DNA of 64,000 nt from Actinospineispora acaciae DSM 45401 (lineage in GTDB: Bacteria > Actinomycetota > Actinomycetes > Mycobacteriales > Pseudonocardiaceae). The translations under genes and the position numbers were made by a program. The stretch spans positions 614,110-678,109 of the forward strand of contig NZ_JIAI01000002.1 in the NCBI RefSeq assembly GCF_000620785.1, given 5' to 3'. Within the stretch, counting starts at the first letter, position 1. Every line of letters begins with the position of its first letter. A model generated the notes under the pieces. The model was not told where the DNA came from. It ran no database searches and saw only the letters and a program-made list of their open reading frames with translations. Below are positions 36,801-48,800 of the stretch, in pieces.

Positions 36801-39800
36801 GGTTCGCCCTGTTCGTACTCCTACCGGGCGGAGAGCCACGCCACCGCGCCCGGGGCGAAGGCGGACGGGGTCGGGTCCGGCGCCGGAACGACCTCCGGCG
36901 GGGGCCAGGTGGTCACCTCGGCCAACGCACTGGGCGGGAAGGGACACGCGCAGGGCGCGGCGTCCTGCCAGGGCAGCGCGGGCGCGAACTGCTCGTACAG
37001 CTGGTCGGCCACCGCGTCCGACACCGCGACCAAGGGCACGTCCGTGGCCAGGGCGAACGCCCGTGACGCCGACAAGGGCACCATGGGCGCGAGCGGCGGC
37101 GCCGTCGCGGCCGAGGCACAGGCAGGCCTCGGGCTCGCCGCCGCGAACGTGCTCTGTACGAACTCGTCGCGCTGCGCCAAGAGCTACTACGCGCACACGG
37201 TGACCAGCTTCCGGGGCGGCTCCCGGCCGGCGACCGAGCGGCAGGCCGGCGGCTATCTGGCGCACACCCGCGGCGGCACCTGCTCGGGCACCAAGGGCAC
37301 CGGTTGCGGCATCGCCGCCAGCAACCCTCGACTCTGCTTCGGGGACTGCTCCAACTTCGAGCCCGTCCGAGGCGACCGGTTCATCGCCACCGCTCCCCGC
37401 ATGCAACCTCGCCGCGTCGTCCAGCGGCCCGTCGCCGGCGGGGCCACCCGCGGCAAACCGGCCGCCAAACCAGTCGCCAAACCAGTCGCCAAACCGGTCG
37501 CCAAGCGGGCGGTCGAGGCGCAGCCGGTCAAGGAGGACCACACCGCCAGCGGCCAGGTGGTGACGAGCACGATGACCTCGAAGACAGCGCGGTCGGCGGG
37601 CGTTCCGGATGGTGAGCGGACCCGGCAGGTCACCGACGGCAAGATCGCGGTCAAGGACAACGGAAAGGTCACCGAGAAGACCTGCGCCCAGGAGTGTGAT
37701 GTGACCGGCGCGCGCGGGCAGACCGTTCGCTACGACGCCCGGTCGCCGGATGCCAAGCTCGTCGGCAAAGCCCGCACCGGACGCAAAGGCACCGGCGAGC
37801 ACGTCGTCTCCAACAACGAAAGCATCAAGATCGCCCAGGACAAGGCCTACAACACGTACGTGACCAGCAAGGGCAGCAAGCCCGCTGCGATCAACGGCCA
37901 CACGGGCGGGGGGTTCAACCTGACCGCGCCACCAGGCACGGTGAACAACCTGCGGTACACCGCCAACCCCCGGATGCCGTTCCAGGGCCGAATGAAGATC
38001 GCGGCCGCGCCGGGAGACACCTATCAGGGGCCGAAGATCGGCCTGCCGCCCGGTGTGAAGGCCATCAAGCCGGATGCCCCGGGACAAGACAAGATCGACT
38101 TCAAGAACAGCACCTGGCTGGAGTTCGACGCCGAGGGATCGGGGCGGATCCGGTACGACGGGCAGGCCACGTTCCGGTCCGCCGAGGGAGTGCGAGCGGA
38201 TTCGCTCGGTGCGGCGGTGACCGCGGGTGGGTTCACGGATCTGGCGTTGCCGCACTACGAGAACGACAAGCAGGTCACGGCCGGCCACTACAAGATCGAG
38301 AACCAGAAGGGCTCCATCGTGTTCGCCGACGGGCGGACCATGAGCAACCTGATGGACCGGAACGTCACCTGGTTGCGGGCGACCACGCCGGACGAGAACG
38401 GCAAGGGCGGCGGCCTGGACTGCGGCGGTGAGTGCCAGACGGTGAGCCCGGAGGCACTCAAGGGCAACCTGAACGGGATCTTCCACTGCGACGCCTGTGA
38501 GCTGCGGGAAGGGTACGCCACCGGGGACGAGCAGTTCGCGGTCGGCCGCAAGGACCTGAAGCCCGGCCAGCGGTTAGTCGCGAACGGGAAGGACCCGTTC
38601 GCCGCCGGCTACCGGGAGGTGGTCAACTGGTCGAACGAGCCGGTGACCAGCAAGACCCTCCAGGGCCACGCGACGACCTGCTATGGCAGGCTGTGCGGGT
38701 TCACCCAGCTCAACCCGGACTCGTACGGCGACTGGGGCGGGGTGCGGTGCTCCGGCACGTGCCAGGTGCGTGACCCCAACGGCCGGATGCTGCTCGACGT
38801 CAAGGGCAGCGGCGGTGGGACGCTGCTGCCCAACGCGACGGACCCGGCCAAGAACACCGGCCACTGGTGCGAGGGCGACATGCGGTGCACCAGCCCGGAC
38901 AACGCCCCGTGGCTGCCGATACGCGAGTCGGCCAACGCGCGGCAGGTGGCCAACCGGCTGGCCGGGACCGCTCAGGGCGGGTTCGAGATCCCGGAGAAGA
39001 CCTCGAACGACCTGGCCGGATTGGAGAGCCTCAACCGGAGCCCGGGGGATCGCACGCCGCTGACCGCCTCGGAGATCGAGACGTTACGCAACAGCCCGGA
39101 CTGGAACGACCAGGCAGCCCTGCGCAACTACTACGCCGAGGTCGGCGCCCCACAGGGCTACCAGACCGGGCTGGCCACCATCGCCGCCGCTCGCGACCAC
39201 AGCCTGCAGCAACGCTGGGCCAAGGACGCGGAGGGGGTGCAGGGCCAGATCAGCGCGTTGGGCGCGGACATCAGGGCGGCGCTGGCCAGCGGCGGGCTGA
39301 GCCGTTCCGAGAAGAAGGTGTTGAACAGCAAGATCGCGGCGATCGAGGCGCAGGCGCCGGGCCTGCTCGCCGAGTGGAAGCCGGCCCAGGAGCGGCTGGG
39401 CGACGACGTGCAGGCGACCTGGACCACCCCGAAGGGCAGCCCGGGGGCGTTGTCCGGCGGCGCCGACCCGAAGCTGGTCGCGCAGATCCTGGGCACCGAC
39501 TACGACCCGGCCAAGGGACCCGCCGACGCGCAGGCGGTCAACAAGATGCGCGAGGCCCAGGACCGGGTCGTTCGCGAGAAGATCGCGATGAGCAACGACC
39601 TCCGGCCCCGGGATGCCGCGCTGCAGCAGGAGCAAAACGCCGTCGAGGCGATCGTCCAGCAGGCCGAGGAACGTGGTTTCGCCCTGCCCGAGGAAAGGCG
39701 GCAGGTGAAGGCGTACAACGCCGCCGCTCGGCAGTTCCAGGCCGATAAGGCGCGCTGGGAGGACAAGGTGGATCTCGCCGCGGCTCCGCTGCGGGATCTG

Positions 39801-42800
39801 GATGTGGCATTCGGGGACAACTCCGGCCAGGTCGCCCTCAACCCCGGAGAGAAGACCAACGGCCAACGGCTGCGCGCGGCCAACGCCACCCTGAACGATA
39901 TCCAAAACCTGGCCTTCGCGATGAAGGACTCACGAAATCCCGCGGAACGGGAGGTCGCCCGCAACCTGCGTGGGATCTATGAAACGCAGAAGCTGTACTA
40001 CAATTCAGTTCGAGACGAGGCTCACCCGCCAGATAGAGACCTGTTCTCCGGTGTCCTAAAACCCTCCACCATGTATCCGGACGCGGCGATCAGCGTGACC
40101 GCCGCGGGAGTGAACCGGCGGCTCGGGGAATGGGCGGCCAACCATGATGACGGGTTGCTGCACGACGCGTTCCCGAAACTGACCCCGAAGGAGCGCGTGT
40201 CGCTGGCCTGGCAGGAGGCCGACCCGCGGAAGCTGGCCACGTTCGACCCCGCGCGCCTCAACGACCGGCTGACCGATAGCCAAGAACAAGTCGAGTTCCT
40301 GATGACGGTCGCCTCGCGCACCCCGGAGAAGCCGGATGCCACTCCAGAGGAGCGCTATGGACTGGACTTCGCCAAGGCCCTCTCTTCAAGCCAGACGGCG
40401 AGCAAGCTCAAGGTCTACACGCGCAACCTGTCCGAGGGAGACCGAACAAATATCGCTTTGGACTTTGCGGCGTATCGCCTGAAGAAGAAGGAAAGCCCCT
40501 ACCGGGCCGGGGTCAACGCCGTACGCGACTTTGTGAAGGAAACGTACTCGTTCACCGGAAAGCAGTTGAGCGAGTTCGTCGCGGATATGGTGGTTCTGCC
40601 GGTGACCTTGGTCGAAGGTTGGACCACCGACGTGACCAACTTGGCCGTCGGCGGCGTGAAGTCGGTGGCCCACCAAAACGCCGGCTACCTGCTGCCCAGC
40701 GAGGACGACATACCAGGCCCGAGCACCGCCGAGGACCGCTGGCTGGGCAAGTACCCGTTGACCGCCGGCTATGTGCGGTCGGTCCACAACTTCGCCAAGG
40801 CGTTGGGTACCGGCCATTGGGACACGGAGGGGAACATATACCAATCAGCCTTCTCGCATCTCATGGCCATCGCCGGGGCAGCCAGCCCGCTGGCCAGGAA
40901 TTCGGCGTTGCGCGGGGCGAACACCTTCGCCAAGGTCACCGAGCTGGAGAAGCGGTTCGACATGGCGCCGGGCACGATCGGCCGAATCCACTCCGGGGAG
41001 AAACCGCTGAAGCTCACCCCTGCGCAGCACGCGGCGGTGATCGAAGGGCGGCGGCTGCTGGACCTCTCGTCCCGGTCTCTGGTGGAGATCAGACCTGTGA
41101 CGGACCGCGGCGCGATCGCGAAACGGGTCAAGGAGCTGGAGCGTGGGGCCGGATTGGAGGAGGGCACGATCGGGCGGATCCACTCCGGGGCGCAAATCGC
41201 GCTCACCAGGCGGCAGGCCGCGTACGTGCCCATAGGACGGTCGTACATCACCACCGCGCGGTTGTACGCGTGGGAAGCCGCCCTTCTCGGTATACCGGGA
41301 CGGCTCGTGACGCTTCCGCTCAGAATCCCCAGGGCCGTGCTGAGCGGCACAGGCAAGACGCTGCACTGGGCCGGCGACCGTCTGGACCGGTCTGGTACCC
41401 GCCGCGCCGCGGGCGGGAAACCCGGGCGGCTCGCCGACGCGATGATGAACAGTGGCGTAGGGCTCAAGGCCATCGCCGATCCGATGCTGTTGATCGGCAA
41501 GCACGGCGTCTACGGGGCCGTGCGCGCCACCATGACCAACCGGCGCCCGGGCATCGGCCGCGCGGACACCGGCCGCGCCGCGCTCGACGCCGCGAGGGCC
41601 GCGACCGTCACCCGTATCCGAACCGAACCGTCACGTGGTCTGGCCGTGGTCTCCGATGCGATCTTCGGTCGGCGCAACATGATCAATCACCGGATCGCTC
41701 GCGCGGAACGCCAGCACAGGCAGGCCCTGATGGATCACGGCCTGATCGGCGCGATGCCGACCTTGTTCCCTCCCCGCTACCGCGGACCTGGCTACACCCA
41801 GGTACCGGCCGCGTCGGCGCACATGCCAAAGACTCAGGCACGGATCGCCCAGGTCTGGCGGCAAATCGACGCATTCCGGAAGCTGATGGAGGAGACGCGG
41901 GCGCGCATCGAGGATCGGTTCCCCGAATATCTGGGCTACCGGGGCCCGTATCACGACCAGCTCGGTGAGATGTTGCAGCACAGGCTGCGTCTCGCTCAGG
42001 AACTGGCAGGCAGGTACCGGGCCGAGCACGACGAGGCAGTCGCCCGCGGCGAGGACCCCGCGTACATCAAGAAGACGGAGAAGATGCTCTCCGGCCAGCT
42101 AGCCGAGATCGAGCTGCTCGACCGACATCTCCAGACCCTGCCGGAGCGCCTGGCCGAGCTGGGCAGGCAAGAGGCGGAACTCGGGCGCTCACAGGCTCAT
42201 CTCGAGCACTTGGAACGCAAGCTGGCCAAGCTGCGCGCCAGGCTGGACGGGCACTCTCGGACCCCACACAGCCCGGACCCCGCGCCACCGACCCCGGGAC
42301 GCCGAGGACACGAAGCCCCACCGACCGGCCGCGGCGGTCGGTCCAGCGCCGGCGGTGAACGCGACCCACAGCCGAACGGCCATGGCGACGCCGACACCCC
42401 ATCGGGTTCGCACGTCCCCCCTGCGAAGGGCACGGGTGACAAGTCCGACCCCTCCGGCGAGAGCGCACCGGCCAACCCGCTGAGCAAGGCACCTAAGCGA
42501 GGACCTCCGCGGGTCAAGGCTGCCATCAACAAACTGGCCCACCGCATCGTGGACGGGACCGTCACGGTGGCGAAGGTCGCCACCGCCATGGTGCTCACCC
42601 TTGTGCTGGTCATGTCCGCCCCGACCGCCGAGGTACCCGGCTGGAACAGCCATGGGCACACCGGGTCAGTCCAGGTCGAGGCCGGCAAGGCGGGCCAGTC
42701 ACCGACCGGCAAGGCCGACTCGACGGGACGGTCCGAGAATCCGACGGCCACGAACGGCGCCGGCCACGATGCCAGGAAGGAGGTCGACCAGGACGGCCTG

Positions 42801-45800
42801 ACCAGAACCGACAACAACCCTGGCCGAGTCGCTCCCGCCCGCCAGCACGTGGGCGCGCGCACGACCCCGCACGGCGGTTCGCCGTTCGCGGTCGCCGCCG
42901 TTCTCACGGCCGGCGGGGTGAATGCCGATCCCGACGTCGGCGGCAGGGCAGACGCACCAGCCGTGAACGACGGAGTGTTGGCTAGCGCGAGGCCGGCCCA
43001 GGACACGGTGGCGGCTCCGCAAGGCCGGACCGCCCCGCAGGTCGGCTGGCACACCAAGTTCGGCATGCCCGAGCCGATCGACGACGGGCAAGAAGCGGGC
43101 CGAAGCGGGCCCGTCGACGCATCGAAGTCGATGCAAGGGCCGCTGGCTCGCTCCAGCCACTCGCGGATGGCCGACGCCCCGAGCCCATCGGCCAAGGACA
43201 CCCACGCCGGCACGACCACCCTCGACAACGGCGGTTCGACGGCTGGTGAGGCGACGCCTGGCCAGACACGTGGCGGGCAGGCTCTGCCCAAGACCGAGCA
43301 GCAGCACGACACGGGCACGGCGGCGCACAACTCGAGGAGCACGCAAAACCAGAACGCCAACGCGGACCACACCGTCACCGCCGGCGACAGCGTGACCTAC
43401 CTGGTTGTTGTGAGCACCGACCGGAGCGCCGGCTCGAACGCACCGGGCGGCTCGGACGGCTCGTACGCCCCGGATAGCCCGACGCTGCCCACCTGGCGAC
43501 CGGTGGTGACCATCCCGTTCGTAGACCCGCCGACACGCTCGACGACCGCGGCCAAGCGGCGGATGGACCGCCTGAACAGCCCGTCCCGGTGGATGCGGCC
43601 CGGTGGCCTGGGCCGGGCCACCGGGTGGGTGCGGTTCGGCGCGTGGACCGCGGTGGCCGCCTCGCTCACCGCGTTGATCACCGTCGGCGCCCCGGTGGCC
43701 TTGCCGGCGCTGGGCTCCGTGGTCACCGCGCCGTGGCTGTTCGGAGTGGGTGCCGTGGCCGTGGGCATCGGCTCGGTTCTGTTGCGGGATCTGGCCACTC
43801 CGATGCGGGGTCCACCGTCTCGCCGGACCGTGTTCTTCGCCGGCTTCCGCCCGGGCGTGGCGGCGGCGGTGGCGACGGCGTTCACCGCCGGCCTCGTCCC
43901 GGCGCTGATTACCGCCGGGCTCGCCGTCGTCGTCGGGTTCTACGGGATCACCATGGCGGACCCGCTGCCCAAGGACGTGCGCGGCAAGTTGGGGTCCCAC
44001 GTGAGCCTGGCGTGGTCGTGGCTCGCGTCGGGCCTGCGCCGGGTCAGCGGTTACGGTCTGGGCGGGTCCATCGGTTCGCGCGGCCGGCGGAACATCAACC
44101 GCGTGCCGATCAGCGGCCGGTGGGCGTGGACGCTGGCCGCCTACGGCCTGACCACGTTGCTGCCCGGCCAGCCGCCCGGGTGGATCGGCGTCGCGGTCTC
44201 GGCCGCGTTGACCGCGTTGACCTGGGCCATCCAACGACGCGGACCCCCGCCCAACGGGTTGATCTCGTGGTTCGCCTCGTCGGCCACCTTCCTGGCCGAC
44301 AAGACGGCCACCGCGGTGTCTCGGGGCCGCCGGTTCGCCCGCGTCGTCACCATCACCGCCCTGGCCGGCGCCTTGCTTCTACTCGGAGTCGGCGGTGTGG
44401 CGTCGGCTCATGGGCAGTCGGCTCCGGTCGATGCCGGTTGGGCCGTTCCGGATGTATGGGGGCTGGGCGGTTGGACCGTCGTGGTCGGCGCCGGGCTCGT
44501 TGCCGGGGTGATCTTCGGAATTCGGGTGGTGCTGAGGCACAGCCTCACCGTGCGTGACGTGCTCGGTGGCGTGGCCAGGTGGGCGACGTCCACTGCTGGG
44601 CGGGCGTGGGTGCTGGGCGGCCTCGTGGTGCTCGGCCTGGTGAACGTGCCGGCGGCTGGTTGGGCGCTGGCCGCCAGTTGGGTGTCTCGGGCCGTTGACT
44701 GGCTGCACCGGGCCGCCGGGCAGATGCCTACCGCGGTGGAGCCCGCCGCGTTCGCGGTGCTGGGCCTGCTCGGTGTGCTGTGGGCGTCGGGTGTGTGGTT
44801 GCCGACCGACCGGGCGTCGCGCATGGCGGGCGTGCTCGGGGGGGCCGCGCACCTGGTGGCCCAGTCCGCGGCGCTGTGGACGGCGTTGGCGACGGGCGCG
44901 GGTGGCTGGCTGTCGATCGCGGTGCACGGGCTGTTCGCGGTCGGCGGTGTGTTGTTCCTGGCCGCGGGCGCTGGCACCGGTAAGTGGACCGGACGGTTCG
45001 CGCTGGTGACGTTCCCGGTGTTCGCTCTTGCCGCGGCCGGGTTGGCCGGCGGGCTGGTCTTCGCCGGGGTGTGGCGGGCGGCGGTCCCGGCTGTGGCGCT
45101 GGCCGCCGCTTACGGCTACGTGTTGTTCAGGCCACAGCTCGCCACGGGCTCCGGCGGTGGTGGGGTGTGGGTTCGTGCCGGCCCGCTCGGCGTGATCGGC
45201 GCGGCCGGGTTGATGACCCACGGACTGTCACGACTGTGGACCGAGGGCCTGTTGGTCGGGGTGTTGTCGACCTCGGCGGCGGCGATCACGCTGGTCGTCC
45301 TGATCGCACGGCCGGACCCCTCGCGTGCCGTGCGGGTCCGGGCGTTGGTGTGGGTGGTGGGTCTCGCGTTGACGCTGTTCGCCATCACGGCGCGGCCGGT
45401 GTTCGACGTGGTGTTGCCGTTGGCCTCGACGATGGCGATGACCACCCGAAGCAATGTCGTGCTGTTGCGGAACCTGCCGTCATGGTGGTCGGACCAGGTC
45501 AAACCCCTCCGTTGGTTGCACATCGGGTTGATGGCCGCGCACGTGCTGACGTTCATCACCAGCGTCCACGCGAACATCCCAACCGGGTCCATGCCGTGGT
45601 GGGAGTTCGCGGAGAGCGCGGGGTTCGCTTTCTCCCATCTCGGGTTCGTACTCAGCGGCAAGCTGGCCCGGCTGGCCGCCGGTGACCGGAACAGCCTGGA
45701 CCCCAACCACGACAGCCCACACCGGCGGTGGGCCCGGTTCGCCACACTGGCCCTGTTCACCGGGTCCACCTGGTCGTGGTGGACACGGTTGATGTTCGAG

Positions 45801-48800
45801 CAGGGTTTCTGGGCCGCCGGATGGAACGGTGACCCGCTCAAGCTCGCCGTCGTGATCCCCCTGGCGTTCACGGCCACCTCCCTCATCATGCAACTGATCG
45901 AATCGTTTGCCGAAGAGATCCTTCAACGCACCGGCCGCCGCATCACCCTCGGAGGACGGACGCTCGCCTGGCTCGACGACGGCAGCCAGATGATCTTTTC
46001 CAACGTGCTGATGTCGTTCAAGAGCCCCACCGCGGCACTCATCCTGATCGGCGTCCTCATAGTGATCAACACCGGGATCCTGTGGACGATCCTGAGCCGA
46101 GGCCCACCACAAAACACCCCCACCAAGACCCCCACACCCATCCTGGCCCAACACATAGCCACAGCATGGAAGTGGCTCACCACCGCACTGACCTGGGGCT
46201 GGACCCACGCACCGCGGTGGGTCCGCATCGCTGTGCGGGCCGTCGTACTCATCGCCACGGCAGCGATCATCCTGCTGATCCTCACCGGCCGCGCACACGC
46301 CGACAACGGCATCGAGACCAGTCAGGGCTGGCTACCGGAATGGGTGCTGGCCTGGATACCAGTTGTGGTCAGCGGCGGGCTTGTCCTGGCCAGGGTGGCG
46401 ATCGGGGCTCGGATGGTATCCCCGGCTGGGCGGGCGTGGGTGATGGGCGGCCTGGCGGTGGCCGCGCTGGTGAACGTCCCGGCGACCATCTGGGCACGGG
46501 CTGGCGAGTGGCTGTCGCAGGCTGGCGAGTGGCTGTCGCGGGCCGCCGGGCAGATGCCTACCGCGGTGGAGCCCGCCGGGTTCGCGGTGCTGGGCCTGCT
46601 CGGTGTGCTGTGGGCGTCGGGTGTGTCGTTGCCGGGCCGGCTGGACCGGACCTCGCGCATAGTGGGCGTGCTCGGCTGGGCCGGGCATGTGGTGGCCCAG
46701 TCCGCGGCGCTGTGGACGGCGTTGGCGACGGGCGCGGGTGGCTGGCTGTCGATCGCGGTGCATGGGCTGTTCGCGTCCGCGGGCGGGCTGTTCCTGGCCA
46801 CCGCGCTGCCAAGGGCGTTGTTCGGCCCTGGCGCCAGGAAGTGGCCGAGGCGGTTCGAGCTGGTGGCGTTCCCGTTGTTCGCCCTTGCTTCGGGCGGGGT
46901 GGCCACCGGGCTGGCCATGGCTGGTTCGTGGTGGGCGGCGTTCCCGGTTGCGGTGCTGACCGCGGCATACGGCTATGTGTCCGGGTCACGCATCTCTCAA
47001 CGTATCAGCGGTGCGGTATGGGCACCCGCCCGCCAGATCGGCGGGATCGGCGCGTTCGGCCTGATGGTTCATGGGCTGACGAGGCTGTGGGCCGAGGGCC
47101 TCACGGTTGGTGTGGTGTCGTCCGCCGCGGCGGCGACCGCGCTGGTCACTCTGACCTGGGCGGCTGGGCGCCCCGGGACACCCATCCGGGAGCGGGCCAA
47201 AGGCACCAGTGTTTCCTTCAGGATCGCGTTCTTGTCCAGCGCGGCGCTGGCGATGGCCGTGCTGCTTCTCGGTGTCTATACGGCGCGAGCGTTGGCGCAT
47301 GGTGTGCCTGAGCTGGCCGATGGGCTGCTGTTCAATCTCGCGTTCGGTGGTTATCTGGTCGGGTTCTTCGCGGTGGCTACTTGGTTCGGCTACTACGCCC
47401 GGCGGGGTCTTTCCGTTCTCACCTTGTTGGGCGCCGGGGTCGGCTACGGCATGTTCGCGCTGCTCGGCGTCCCCGGAGCTCTGGGTGGGGCGCTGATCCT
47501 CGGCCTGGCCGGCAGTGCGTTCGGCAAGGTCACCGGGCTGGCCATGGAGTGGATCAACCGCACCACCGATCAGCGCCGAGGGCGGGGCGAGACGGTCATC
47601 TTCGTTGATGGGCTGCTGGGGTTCATGGTCCTGGCGGTCACCATCCTGATCCCGGCCATCGTCACGGTGCAGGCATGGCTGTTGGAGACCTACTCGCTGG
47701 GGGCGGCCGCCGGATTCACCGCTGCGCTCGCAGTGATCGCCGCCGCCGCGATGTGGCTGACCACGCCTCCCGAGCTCGCCAGCCGGAAGAAGCCGAGCGG
47801 CCACCCGGTGTTCGAGCCACTGTCGAGGCTGCGTGATCCGTTCGTGCTCAAGGTCGCCGGGGTGTCCGCGCTGACCCAGGCGACCATCTCGGTGTTCGAC
47901 GCGTTCTGGGAACTCGCGCTCGATCCCGCCGCCGCGTGGATGCATGCCGTGACCGGCTTCGGGCTGGTCGGCGGCGGCGTGGTAATCGCCGGGATCTTCG
48001 GAGTCGCCGATTGGCGCTCCTATCGCAGCGGAGGGAAGACGAAGAGCTTCCTGAGTCGTTCCCCCAACGCGTTCGTCTTCTGGATGGCCGCCCTGATGGC
48101 GGTCAGCGGCCTGGTCACCGTCACCACACAGTTCGTTGGGGGTCCCAGCTATGGGATCGTCTTCCAGGGCGTCTTCGGTGAAGCCTCCTCCACCGGCCTC
48201 ACCCTCGGCACCCAGGCAGCGCTGTTGCTCTTCTTCACCCTGCGCGGCGAGCTAGACAACTACCACCCCGCCGACACCGCCAACAACTTCGCCGGCGCGG
48301 TCGGAAAGTTCATCAGCCCACTAATCGCCTTCATCACGTGGCCACTGGCCCAATGGGCCGCCCTCACCCCACAAATCGCGACCACTGCGCTCGCCGCCTT
48401 CGCCGTGGCCCTCACCATCCGACCAATCCACCTCGCCGGGAAGATGCCAGCCCTCGCGGCGGGAGTGGGCGCGCTGGCCGGTTACGGCACGGCACTAGTC
48501 GGGATGAGCCCGCTAGTCGGGTTCGCCGCTGGGCTGGTTGGATCCGTGATCTGGGCATGGCTGAACCATCGCAACAAGATGAAACCGGCCGCTCTCGTAC
48601 TGCCGCTGACACTTGGAACTCTGCTCGGCACGGCCCTGGAATGGGCCGCCCCCGCCAGCTGGACCAGTTCCACCGGACTCTCCTCGGCTCTGGCCGGGAT
48701 CGCCGCGACAACCAGCATCGTGGCATGGCGCAAAGTCCGCACCATCACCATTCCACGACTACACCTACCCACACGAACCATCATCATCATCACAACCGTG

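Noticed and set aside
34939..37512. Short direct repeats considered as CRISPR-like
   Set aside because: They are in-frame tandem codons (SGAGQAV, KPVA) with no unique spacers of constant length and no cas genes.
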